A DNA stretch of 64,000 nt from Agromyces protaetiae (lineage in GTDB: Bacteria > Actinomycetota > Actinomycetes > Actinomycetales > Microbacteriaceae), in NCBI RefSeq assembly GCF_004135405.1, contig NZ_CP035491.1:1612001-1676000 (forward strand). Reading direction: 5' to 3'. Of this stretch, positions 45,335-53,520 are shown piece after piece. How positions within the stretch are numbered: position 1 is the stretch's first letter; each line of letters opens with the position of its first letter. The translations under genes and the position numbers were made by a program. The notes below the pieces were generated by a model that searched no databases, was not told the DNA's origin, and was given only the letters and a program-made list of their open reading frames with translations.

Positions 45335-46120
45335 TCACGAGGCGACGATGACCTCGTAGCCCGCCTCACGGAAGCGCACGCGCTGGTCCTCCGTCGCCCC
45401 GCCGTCGGTGATGAGCGTGTCGAAGAGCGGTGCGCCGATCGCCGCGAACGCGCGCCGGTCGAGCTTCGACGCATCCGCCACGATGACCGCGCGCGCGGCG
45501 CGCGAGGCCATGAGCGCGTTGACGGCGGCCTCGCGCTCGTCGTGCGACGTCGGCCCCACGACCGCGTCGAGCCCGTTCACGCCGATGAACGCGAGATCGA
45601 GGCTGATGTTGCCGAGCACGCCGTCGGTGTAGGAGCCCACGAGCTCGTACGAGCGTGCGTGCACGATGCCGCCCGTCACGACGGTCTTGATCTGCGGGCG
45701 CATCGCGAGCTGCATGGCGATGTTGATCGCGTTGGTGACGACGGTGAGACCGGGGTCGGGCGCGGGCTCCATGATGTCGGCACGCGACATCAGGGCGTCG
45801 GCGATGGCGGTCGCCGTCGTCCCGCCGCACAGGCCGATGATGCCGCCGCGCGGAACGAGGTCGCTCGCGGCACGCGCGATCGCGGCCTTCGCGTCGGGAT
45901 TCTGCTGATGCTTGTACCGGATCGGCAGGTCGTAGGCGACCGAGTGCGCGACCGCGCCGCCGCGCGTGCGGGTGAGCAGCTGCTGCTGGGCGAGCGCGTC
46001 GAGGTCGCGACGCGCGGTCGCGGGGGAGACGCCGAGCCGCTCGACGACCTGGTCGACCTCGACCTGACCGTCCTCGGCGAGGAGGTCGAGCACGGCCGAC
46101 AGGCGTTCTGCACGATTCAT
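45335..46120 (-). CDS. DeoR/GlpR-family repressor of the amino-sugar cluster (AgaR-like)
   Basis: A 261-residue regulator. An N-terminal winged helix (about 4-60: VEVDQVVERLGVSPATARRDLDAL, TRTRGGAV) is followed by a DeoRC sensor domain with the sugar-phosphate loop GLCGGTTATAIA, and VTNAINIAM, GPTSHDEREAAVN and ADASKLDRRAF. DeoR-family proteins respond to phosphorylated sugars. It is encoded inside the GalNAc-type operon, overlapping the aldolase stop by 4 bases, and so likely controls it and the divergent ABC importer. Confidence 0.9.
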   Translation of the reverse strand: MNRAERLSAVLDLLAEDGQVEVDQVVERLGVSPATARRDLDALAQQQLLTRTRGGAVAHSVAYDLPIRYKHQQNPDAKAAIARAASDLVPRGGIIGLCGGTTATAIADALMSRADIMEPAPDPGLTVVTNAINIAMQLAMRPQIKTVVTGGIVHARSYELVGSYTDGVLGNISLDLAFIGVNGLDAVVGPTSHDEREAAVNALMASRAARAVIVADASKLDRRAFAAIGAPLFDTLITDGGATEDQRVRFREAGYEVIVAS

Positions 46121-46968
46121 ACGACCACGCTCCGTTCTCCGGCGAACAACACGAGCAGTCTGGCGGCTTCGGCGGCGACCGCGGAACGCCCCACTGCGAG
46201 GTACTTGCGCGAGTCGACCGTCGTCGGATGCTCCGCGAGGTACTCGCGGATCGCGTTCGTGAACTGCACGTTCAGGTGCGTCGAGACGTTGATCTTCACG
46301 AGCCCGGCGCGGATGCCGGCCGCGATGACGTCGTCGGCGACGCCCGACGAGCCGTGCAGCACGAGCGGCACGGGCACCCCGTCGCGCAGGCGCGCGACGA
46401 GGTCGAGGTCGAGGGCGGCCGTCCGCTCGGTCATGGCGTGCGACGACCCGACGGCGACGGCGAGGGCGTCGACGCCCGTGTCAGCCACGAAGCGGGATGC
46501 CTCGGCGGGATCGGTGCGGACGCCGGGCGCGTGCGCGCCGTCCTTCCCGCCGATCTCGCCCAGTTCGGCCTCGACCGCGACGCCCGCGGCGTGCGCCGCT
46601 GCGACGACCTGCCGCGTGACCGCGACGTTCTCGGCGAACGGCAGCTTCGACCCGTCGAACATGACCGACCCGAACCCGAGGTCGATCGCGCGGAGCGCGA
46701 GGGCGGCGTCTTCGGCGTGGTCGAGGTGGACGGCGACGTCGGCGGTCGACGCGTCGGCGATCGCGAGGGTCGCGAGCGCGATCGGGTCGAGCGCGCCGTG
46801 ATAGCCGACGCAGTTCTCGGAGAGCTGCAGGATGACGGGCAGTCCCGTCGACTCGGCGGCGGCGACGAGGGCCTCTGCCGTCTCGATGTGCAGCACGTTG
46901 AACGCACCGACCCCCGAGCCGCGCGCGGCGGCGTCGTCGAGCAGGGTGCGGGTCGGGGTCAGGGTCAT
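46117..46968 (-). CDS. Class II aldolase, probable tagatose-1,6-bisphosphate aldolase
   Basis: A 283-residue class II, zinc-dependent aldolase of the Fba/GatY/KbaY family. The catalytic/zinc segment is VAVHLDHAEDAALA (about 78-91) with HLDHA; EAELGEIGGKDG (about 136-147), the second zinc His region LVLHGSSGV and the phosphate loop KINVSTHLN follow. Position beside a PfkB kinase and an AgaS-like protein favours tagatose 1,6-bisphosphate (to DHAP and glyceraldehyde 3-phosphate) over fructose 1,6-bisphosphate, but sequence alone does not settle this. Confidence 0.87.
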   Translation of the reverse strand: MTLTPTRTLLDDAAARGSGVGAFNVLHIETAEALVAAAESTGLPVILQLSENCVGYHGALDPIALATLAIADASTADVAVHLDHAEDAALALRAIDLGFGSVMFDGSKLPFAENVAVTRQVVAAAHAAGVAVEAELGEIGGKDGAHAPGVRTDPAEASRFVADTGVDALAVAVGSSHAMTERTAALDLDLVARLRDGVPVPLVLHGSSGVADDVIAAGIRAGLVKINVSTHLNVQFTNAIREYLAEHPTTVDSRKYLAVGRSAVAAEAARLLVLFAGERSVVV

Positions 46969-47924
46969 TCGGGCTCCGTGGCGTCGGTGTCGATGTCGTC
47001 ATCGATGGCGATCTCGCGCGCGAGCGCGGCGTGGTCGGGGTGCAGTTCGCCCGCGAGCGGCATGAGCACCGCTGAGGCCGACCAGGCCGCGGCACGGCGG
47101 GCGAGGCTTTCGAGGTCGGGGGCTTCGGACGCGTCCGAGGCTTCCGCGAGCGCGAGCGCGATCGCCGCGACGGCGGCATCGCCCGCACCTGTCGCGTTGC
47201 CGTGGAGGGTGCGGCCGAGCCGCGCCCGGAGGGCGCGCCCTTCGGGGTCGAGCACGAGCATGCCGTCGGCGCCGAGCGACGCGACGACGATGCGGGCCCC
47301 GAGCGCCTGCAGACGGCGGGCGCCCGCGAGCGGGTCGTGCTCGCCCGTCGCCTCGACCAGTTCGTCGCGATTGGGCTTCACGGCGGCCGCCCCGGCGCGC
47401 GCCGCCGCGAGGAGCGCCGCGCCCGGGACATCCGCCACGACCGGCACGCCGTGCGCCGTGAGCGTCGCGACGAGCTCGCCGATCGCGTCGGCGTGGAGAC
47501 CCGGCGGCAGGCTGCCCGAGATCGCGACGGCCCGTGCGCGGCCGCCGAGCGTCGCCGCTTCGGCGAGCAGGGCGGATGCCTCGTGGGCCGCGAGTGCGGC
47601 GCCGCGCTCGTTGAGCACGGTCGCCTCGCCCGAGCGACGGTCGACGATCGCGATGCTCCGCCTGGTCGACCCCGCGACGGGCAGGAGCCGGGTCGGGATG
47701 CCGCTCGCCGCCGCCTCGGCCGCGAACTCATGGCCCGACGCGCCGCCGACCGTCGCGAGTGCGGTCACCTCGCGGCCCTCGGCGTGGAGGACGCGTGCGA
47801 CGTTGAGTCCCTTGCCGCCGGCGCGCCCGTGCCCGGTGTCGACGCGATGGGTCTCGCCGGGGGCGAGCCGGTCGACATGCCACGTGAGATCGAGGGCGGG
47901 ATTCGGGGTGACGGTGAGGATCAT
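46965..47924 (-). CDS. PfkB-family kinase, probable tagatose-6-phosphate kinase
   Basis: A 319-residue kinase of the 1-phosphofructokinase/LacC branch: MILTVTPNPALDLTW at the start, the AGGKGLNVARVL substrate loop (about 35-46), VKPNRDEL and the anion-hole GNATGAGDAAVAA (about 244-256) with the catalytic Asp. LacC-type enzymes phosphorylate tagatose 6-phosphate at C1; FruK acts on fructose 1-phosphate. With no fructose PTS nearby and an aldolase next door, the LacC role fits better. Coupled overlaps flank it on both sides. Confidence 0.88.
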   Translation of the reverse strand: MILTVTPNPALDLTWHVDRLAPGETHRVDTGHGRAGGKGLNVARVLHAEGREVTALATVGGASGHEFAAEAAASGIPTRLLPVAGSTRRSIAIVDRRSGEATVLNERGAALAAHEASALLAEAATLGGRARAVAISGSLPPGLHADAIGELVATLTAHGVPVVADVPGAALLAAARAGAAAVKPNRDELVEATGEHDPLAGARRLQALGARIVVASLGADGMLVLDPEGRALRARLGRTLHGNATGAGDAAVAAIALALAEASDASEAPDLESLARRAAAWSASAVLMPLAGELHPDHAALAREIAIDDDIDTDATEPE

Positions 47925-48955
47925 GAGGCGGGGTCGCTCTCGACAGCGTGGACGTCGGCGCCGTGCGCGCGGTCGAGCCTGCCCGCCGCGAGGTCGCGCG
48001 CTCGGAGTGCCGTGCCGAGCACGCCCGCGTCGTCGCCGAGGGCGGCCTTCACGAGCCGCGGGCGGCGGTGGAAGGAAAGGAGCGCGTCGAGCCGGTGCTG
48101 CACGGGCTCGAAGAGGTCGCGCCCGGCTTCGGCGAGCCCGCCGCCGATGACGACGAGCTCGGGACCGAGGATCGCGACGAGCGGCGCGAGCGCGCGGGCG
48201 AGCGCCTCGACGGCGTCGTCCCACACCCGCTCGGCGACGATGTCTCCGGCCTTCGACGCGTCGAGCACCTCGCGCGCGCCGGGCGTCTTGCGCCCCGAGC
48301 GCTCGGAGTATCGGCGCGCGATCGCCCCTGCCGACGCGATCGTCTCGAGACATCCCACCGCTCCGCACGCGCAGAGCTCGCCCTCGGGCCAGATGAGCGC
48401 GTGGCCGAGCTCGCCGGCGTACCCGCCCGCCGTGATCGGCCTGCCGCCCGCGATGATCGCGCTCGCGATGCCCGTGCCGATCGCGAGGACGACGACGTCG
48501 TCGGCCCCGCGCGCCGCGCCCAGCCGATGCTCGGCGTCGCCCGCCGAGCGCACGTCGTGCCCGAAGGCCACGGGGAGCCCCAGCGCGTGCTCGGCGAGAT
48601 CGCGCAAGGGCGCGTCGTGCCAGCCCAGGTTCGATGCGAACAGGCCGATGCCGCGTGCTTCGTCGACGAGCCCCGGCACGCTGAGGCCAGCGGCGACGGG
48701 CGAGACATCCGGGAAGTCCTCGCGGTACTCGGCCGCGAGCGATGTGATGTGAGCGACGATCGCGCCCGCCGGGTCGGCCTCGTCGTGCGGCGTCGGCGTT
48801 CGGCGCACGCCGAGCACGCGGCCCGACTCGTCGACGATCGCCGACTTCGTGTCGGTGCCGCCGACGTCGAACGCGAGCACCGCCGCGCCGGTCCCGAGGA
48901 GCGGGTCGCGCGGGTCGTCGGAAGCGGGGGCCGCGGCGGGGGTGTCAGACATCAT
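47921..48955 (-). CDS. ROK-family kinase, probable N-acetylgalactosamine kinase
   Basis: A 344-residue ROK kinase. DVGGTDTKSAIV (about 30-41) binds ATP, GHDVRSAGDAE carries the catalytic Asp, GELGHALI precedes the zinc motif CACGAVGCLE (about 195-204), and VVIGGGLAEAG lies near the end. In the cluster it is the only candidate to make GalNAc-6-P after ABC import, replacing the PTS of enteric aga operons. It is distant from the ROK kinase at 34837 (different zinc-motif residues and extra N-terminus), consistent with another sugar. Confidence 0.85.
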   Translation of the reverse strand: MMSDTPAAAPASDDPRDPLLGTGAAVLAFDVGGTDTKSAIVDESGRVLGVRRTPTPHDEADPAGAIVAHITSLAAEYREDFPDVSPVAAGLSVPGLVDEARGIGLFASNLGWHDAPLRDLAEHALGLPVAFGHDVRSAGDAEHRLGAARGADDVVVLAIGTGIASAIIAGGRPITAGGYAGELGHALIWPEGELCACGAVGCLETIASAGAIARRYSERSGRKTPGAREVLDASKAGDIVAERVWDDAVEALARALAPLVAILGPELVVIGGGLAEAGRDLFEPVQHRLDALLSFHRRPRLVKAALGDDAGVLGTALRARDLAAGRLDRAHGADVHAVESDPAS

Positions 48956-49854
48956 GCGTCAAGGATGACCGACCGGGTGAGGTTGCGGGGGCGGTCGGGG
49001 TCGAGGCCGCGATCGACCGCGCGCGCGAGCGCGACGCGCTGCGCGCGGACGAGCTCGGCGAGCGGGTCGAGGCGACCCTGTTCGAAGTGCGCGCCGGTCG
49101 CGGCGACCTCGCCCGCGAGTCCTTCGGGGGCGTCGCCGAACTGCCACGTCACGCGGCCCGGGGCCGCGATCGCGAGCGGGCCGTGGCGGTACTCCATCGA
49201 CGGGTAGGCCTCGGTCCACGACTGCGACGCCTCGCGCATCTTGAGCGCGGCCTCTTGCGCGAGCCCGTACGACCAGCCGAGGCCGAGGAAGGAGTACTGG
49301 TCGGCGTCGATGAGGACGGGCGGCAGGTCTTCTGCGACGGCCGTGCGCGCGTCGGCGACGGCCTGCTCGAGGTCTTCGCCGAGGCTCGCGCGGAAGAGCG
49401 CGAGCGCGGTCGTCGCGAAGCGCGTCTGCACGACCGACTCCTCGTCGGCGAAGGGCAGCGTGACGGCCTCGTCGACGAGGGGGACGAGCGGCGAGGATGC
49501 GTCGCCGATGACGCCGATCGTCTTGACGCGCCCGCGCGCCCGCTCGACGTACTGCAGGACCTCGGTCGTCGTGCCCGAGCGCGTGAGGGCGACGATCGCG
49601 TCGTAGTCGCGGGCGTCGGGGGCTTCGGATGCCGCGAACGCGTCGGTCTCGCCGTGGCCGGCCCGCTCGCGGAGGATCGCGTAGGACTGTGCCATGAACC
49701 ACGAGGTGCCGCAGCCGACGACGGCGATGCGCTCGCCGCGAGCGGGAAGGAGCGCCTGGAGGTCGGTGAGACCGGCGGCCCGGGCCCACAGGTCGGGCTG
49801 GCTCGCGAGCTCCGTCGCCATGTGCGAGGCGTGGGCGGCGGTGGGGTCGGTCAC
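48952..49854 (-). CDS. SIS-domain sugar isomerase/deaminase, AgaS-like
   Basis: A 300-residue protein with two SIS domains, like the isomerase half of GlmS: VVGCGTSWFMAQSYAI (about 46-61), VALTRSGTTTEVLQ and SQSWTEAYPSMEYRHGPLA. AgaS proteins of this type deaminate and isomerise galactosamine 6-phosphate to tagatose 6-phosphate. GTG 49854 is preferred over upstream ATGs because GGAGGAG sits properly before it and the family starts here. It is the first gene of the six-gene minus operon; its stop overlaps the ROK kinase start. Confidence 0.85.
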   Translation of the reverse strand: MTDPTAAHASHMATELASQPDLWARAAGLTDLQALLPARGERIAVVGCGTSWFMAQSYAILRERAGHGETDAFAASEAPDARDYDAIVALTRSGTTTEVLQYVERARGRVKTIGVIGDASSPLVPLVDEAVTLPFADEESVVQTRFATTALALFRASLGEDLEQAVADARTAVAEDLPPVLIDADQYSFLGLGWSYGLAQEAALKMREASQSWTEAYPSMEYRHGPLAIAAPGRVTWQFGDAPEGLAGEVAATGAHFEQGRLDPLAELVRAQRVALARAVDRGLDPDRPRNLTRSVILDA

Positions 49855-50174
49855 AGGGGTCTCCTCCGGTCGAAAGCGTGACGAATCCATGATTGCATCT
49901 GATCGAATCATAGAGTGAACGATCATCGCAACGATTGAAAGTCTGCCATGCGCGGATGGGAATCGCCGCAGGAAAGTTCCGATAACGAAATTGGCAATAG
50001 TGTTGACGACCGACGCATTGCGTCATAGATTCGCCCTCACGGTGCTCGAAGTTGATTGATTCGGGCGCGAAACGTTCAGGAAACATCACACAGCACGTGC
50101 GAAGACCTGATCCCGGCGTCGACACGGACTCCACACGTGCCGCGCGACCACCCACCAGAGTGAGGAAGACATCG
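49855..50174. promoter_or_regulatory. Divergent control region of the GalNAc-type regulon
   Basis: A comparatively AT-rich 320 bases between the SIS operon and the ABC importer. Around 49886-49940 are repeated GATTG/GATCGAATC elements (GATTGCATC, GATCGAATC, CGATTGAAAG) of the kind bound by DeoR proteins. On the minus strand TATGAT near 49910 is a good -10 box. The plus-strand promoter is listed separately. The DeoR regulator encoded in the operon is the likely ligand. Confidence 0.5.
50003..50031 (+). promoter_or_regulatory. Sigma-70 promoter of the ABC importer with a palindrome in the spacer
   Basis: TTGACG (50003-50008) and TAGATT (50026-50031) are exactly 17 bases apart. The spacer contains GACGC-ATT-GCGTC (50012-50024), a perfect dyad that would place a bound repressor between the two boxes. 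The start of transcription would be near 50038, about 135 bases before the ATG. Confidence 0.65.
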
Positions 50175-51425
50175 ATGAAGAAGTCACTGCGGTTCTCCGC
50201 GGCGATCGCGCTCGCGGCCACCGCGACGCTCACGCTCGCGTCCTGCGGTTTCGGCGGCGACGCCGGCGGCGACGACGCGGCGAGCGGCAAGACCACGCTC
50301 GACCTGCTCGTGCCGAGCTACTCCGACAACACCCAGGGCCTCTGGGAAGACGTCATCGACGGGTTCGAAGCCGCGAACCCCGACATCACCGTCAACCTCG
50401 AGGTGCAGTCGTGGGACAACCTCGACTCCGTCATCACGACCAAGATCTCGGGCGGCGAAGCCCCCGACATCTTCAACGGCGGCCCCTTCGCCGGCTACGT
50501 CGCCGACGACCTCCTCTACCCGGCCGCCGACGTCGTCTCGCCCGACACGCTGAGCGACTTCCAGGACTCGTTCCTCGCCAACGCCGAGGTCGACGGCACC
50601 GCCTACGCGCTGCCCCTCATCGCCTCGGCGCGCGCGCTCTTCGTCAACAACGCCCTCCTCGAGCAGGCAGGCGTCGCCGAAGCGCCCACCACGTGGGACG
50701 AACTCCTCGACGCTGCGACGAAGGTCTCGGCGCTCGGCAACGGCATCGCCGGCTACGGCATGCCGCTCGGCTCCGAAGAGGCGCAGGCCGAAGCGGCCGT
50801 GTGGCTCTGGGGCGGCGGCGGCACGTTCGGCGACGCGGACGCGATCACGATCGACGACCCGTCGAACCTCCCCGGTGCCGAGCAGATCAAGAAGATGATC
50901 GACGCGGGCGCCACGCAGGCCGACCCGGGCTCGACCGACCGCTCGCCGCTCATGGACATCTTCATCCAGGGCAAGATCGGCATGCAGGTCGGCCTCCCGC
51001 CGACGGTCGGCCAGATCGCCGAGGGCAACCCCGACCTCGACTACTCGATCGTCCCGATCCCCACGAAGGACGGCTCGGCCTTCACCCTCGGCGTCATGGA
51101 CCAGCTCATGGCATTCAAGAACGACGAGGACAAGCAGGACGCCATCACGAAGTTCTTCGACTACTACTACTCGGCCGACGTGTACGTGCCGTGGGTGCAG
51201 ACCGAAGGCTTCCTCCCCGTCACGAAGTCGGGCGCCGAGGCGCTCTCGGGCGAAGAGGCCCTCAAGCCCTTCCTCGACGTGCTCCCTGGCGCGCAGTTCT
51301 ACCCGAGCACCAACACGCAGTGGGCCGCCGCCGACGGCGCGTTCAAGTCGCTCTTCGGCCAGATCCAGACGAAGCCCGCACAGGATGTCCTCACGGAGAT
51401 CCAGGCGCAGGTCGACGCGGGCTGA
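50175..51425 (+). CDS. Sugar ABC transporter substrate-binding lipoprotein (second system)
   Basis: A 416-residue solute-binding lipoprotein: signal MKKSLRFSAAIALAATATL ending in lipobox LASC (Cys 24), then a Gly/Asp linker and a CUT1-type core (VQSWDNLDSVITTKISGGEAPD, PVTKSGAEAL). GAGGAAG precedes ATG 50175. It lies opposite the GalNAc-type catabolic operon and beside secreted hexosaminidases; beta-GalNAc-containing sugars or GalNAc are the inferred ligands. Confidence 0.92.
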   Translation: MKKSLRFSAAIALAATATLTLASCGFGGDAGGDDAASGKTTLDLLVPSYSDNTQGLWEDVIDGFEAANPDITVNLEVQSWDNLDSVITTKISGGEAPDIFNGGPFAGYVADDLLYPAADVVSPDTLSDFQDSFLANAEVDGTAYALPLIASARALFVNNALLEQAGVAEAPTTWDELLDAATKVSALGNGIAGYGMPLGSEEAQAEAAVWLWGGGGTFGDADAITIDDPSNLPGAEQIKKMIDAGATQADPGSTDRSPLMDIFIQGKIGMQVGLPPTVGQIAEGNPDLDYSIVPIPTKDGSAFTLGVMDQLMAFKNDEDKQDAITKFFDYYYSADVYVPWVQTEGFLPVTKSGAEALSGEEALKPFLDVLPGAQFYPSTNTQWAAADGAFKSLFGQIQTKPAQDVLTEIQAQVDAG

Positions 51426-51477
51426 TCCCCGAACCCACCTCGCACGCACGAACGGAAGGATCGGTGACTCTCGACCA

Positions 51478-52428
51478 ATGAGCACCTCGACCGAGACCTC
51501 ATCGATCATCGCGGGGGCGGCCTCTTCGGGCCGCCCCCGCCCCGGCGGGTCGGCACGCGACCTGCTGCGCGCGCTCCCCTGGATCGCCCCCGCGCTCCTC
51601 CTCATCTTCGGCGTCGTGGTCTACCCCGCCGGCGTCATGTTCTTCAACTCCACGCGGGACATCTCGCTCTCGGGCCTCGACAAGGGCTCAGCGGGCTTCG
51701 ACAACTTCGCCGAGGTGTTCGCGTTCCCCTACTTCTGGCCGATCTTCTTCCGCACGATCGTGTGGGTCGTGGTCGTCGTGGGCGTGACCGTGCTGCTCTC
51801 GCTCGGCCTCGCGCAGATCCTCGACAAGGCCTTCCCCGGCCGGAAGATCGTGCGCCTCGCGGTCATCATCCCGTGGGCCGCCTCGGTCGTCATGACGACG
51901 ATGGTCGTCTTCTACGGCCTCGAGCCGTACTTCGGCATCATCAACACGTTCTTGGTCGACGTCGGCCTCATCGACACCCCCGAGGGCTACGGCTGGACGA
52001 GAAACCCCGGCACGGCGTTCGCGTGGTCGATCGTCGTCGCGGTCTTCGTGTCGCTCCCGTTCACGACGTACACGATCCTCGCGGGCCTCGCGACCGTCCC
52101 CGGCGACGTCGTCGAAGCCGCCAAGATGGACGGCGCCGGCCCCGCCCGCACCTACTTCTCGGTCGTGTTGCCCCAGCTCCGCGGGGCGCTCAGCGTGGCC
52201 GTCCTCATCAACATCATCAACGTGTTCAACTCGCTGCCGATCCTGAAGGTCATGACCGGATCGATCCCCGGCTACGACGCCGACACGATCATGACGATGA
52301 TCTTCAAATACATCCAGAACCAGCACAAGATCGACGTCGCGAGCGCGCTCTCGGTCGTCGCGTTCCTCATCGTCATCGTGATCGTCGCGGCGTACGTGAA
52401 GGTCGTCAAGCCCATGCAGGAGGTCTGA
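51478..52428 (+). CDS. Sugar ABC transporter permease, MalF type (second system)
   Basis: A 316-residue permease with six membrane segments; the EAA loop is DVVEAAKMDGAGPARTYF (about 205-222). ATG 51478 lacks a close ribosome binding site. The GGAAGGA at 51453 instead serves GTG 51464, which opens a five-codon ORF (MTLDQ) whose stop overlaps this ATG, so translation may be coupled. Alternatively one base is missing and the true N-terminus begins MTLDQ. Confidence 0.9.
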   Translation: MSTSTETSSIIAGAASSGRPRPGGSARDLLRALPWIAPALLLIFGVVVYPAGVMFFNSTRDISLSGLDKGSAGFDNFAEVFAFPYFWPIFFRTIVWVVVVVGVTVLLSLGLAQILDKAFPGRKIVRLAVIIPWAASVVMTTMVVFYGLEPYFGIINTFLVDVGLIDTPEGYGWTRNPGTAFAWSIVVAVFVSLPFTTYTILAGLATVPGDVVEAAKMDGAGPARTYFSVVLPQLRGALSVAVLINIINVFNSLPILKVMTGSIPGYDADTIMTMIFKYIQNQHKIDVASALSVVAFLIVIVIVAAYVKVVKPMQEV

Positions 52429-52431
52429 GCG

Positions 52432-53364
52432 ATGACCGTCACCGCCACCCGAACCCTCACCACCCAGGGCGACGCAGCGTCGAAGAGCGCCGGCTCCGGG
52501 GCATCCGGACGCCGCAGGCGCTACACCGAAGACCAGGTGACCCTGCCGCGCGTGCTCCTCCGCATGCTCGCCGGGCTCATCGTGCTCGTCGTCTTCATGC
52601 TGCCGTATCTCATCATGTTCTTCGGCTCGGTGAAGACGAAGGCGCAGATCCGCTCGGTCGACCCAACCTACTTCCCGACGGAGTGGCACTGGGAGAACTA
52701 CCTCACGATGTGGTCGACGCCCGAGACGCCGCTCGTGCAGAACCTCGTCTCGACGATCGTCATCTCGGTGTTCGCGACGCTGCTCGTGCTCGCCGTGTCG
52801 CTGCCGGCCGCGTACTACACCGCGCGGTTCCGGTTCCCGGGGCGGCTCGTGTTCCTCTTCCTCGTCATCGTGACGCAAATGCTCCAGCCCGCCGTGCTCA
52901 CGTCGGGCCTCTTCCGCCAGTTCCTCGCGCTCGGCCTCATGGACACGTGGGCCGCGATGATCTTCATCAACGCCGCGTTCAACCTCTCGTTCGCGGTATG
53001 GATCATGCACTCGTTCTTCGCGGGCATCCCGAAGGAGATCGACGAGGCCGCCCAGATCGACGGCGCAGGTCGCCTCACGGTGCTCTTCCGCATCAACCTG
53101 CCGCTCGTCTGGCCCGGCATCGTGACCGCCATCGTGTTCACGTTCGTCGCGTGCTGGAACGAGTTCGCCGCGTCGCTCGTCATCCTCTCGACGGCGGGCA
53201 ACCAGCCGCTGTCGGTCGCGCTCACGAAGTTCGTCGGCCAGTACGAGACGAGCTGGCAGTACGTGTTCGGCGTCTCGATCGTCGCGATCGTGCCCGTCGT
53301 CGTGCTCTTCATGCTCATCGAGAAGCGCCTCGTCGGCGGGCTCACGGCGGGCAGCGTCAAGTAG
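52432..53364 (+). CDS. Sugar ABC transporter permease, MalG type (second system)
   Basis: A 310-residue permease with six membrane segments; EAA loop KEIDEAAQIDGAGRLTVLF (about 202-220) and NEFAASLVIL further on. CAGGAGG lies 8 bases before the ATG. As in the first system, no ATPase gene is present. A long hairpin follows. Confidence 0.92.
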   Translation: MTVTATRTLTTQGDAASKSAGSGASGRRRRYTEDQVTLPRVLLRMLAGLIVLVVFMLPYLIMFFGSVKTKAQIRSVDPTYFPTEWHWENYLTMWSTPETPLVQNLVSTIVISVFATLLVLAVSLPAAYYTARFRFPGRLVFLFLVIVTQMLQPAVLTSGLFRQFLALGLMDTWAAMIFINAAFNLSFAVWIMHSFFAGIPKEIDEAAQIDGAGRLTVLFRINLPLVWPGIVTAIVFTFVACWNEFAASLVILSTAGNQPLSVALTKFVGQYETSWQYVFGVSIVAIVPVVVLFMLIEKRLVGGLTAGSVK

Positions 53365-53401
53365 CAGGCTGCGCGGCTGCGCGGCTGCCGCCTCGCTTCG
53401 G

Positions 53402-53474
53402 GTTTCAGGTGATCGCGCGCTGTTCAGGACCGTTTCGTCGATCTGCTCCTGAATAGCGCGCGATCTCCTGAAAC
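53402..53474. terminator. Long bidirectional hairpin between converging genes
   Basis: 28-base arms, 53402-53429 and 53447-53474, match at 26 positions with a 17-base loop. It is placed between the permease stop (53364) and the GH20 stop (53521). The arm ends carry TTCAGGA/TCCTGAA, as in the repeat at 8008-8089. Bidirectional terminator is the likely role; an extragenic repeat element is an alternative. Confidence 0.65.
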
Positions 53475-53520
53475 AGTATTGGGCGGATGGTTCGGACGGC
53501 GACGGATGCGGCGACGGGGG

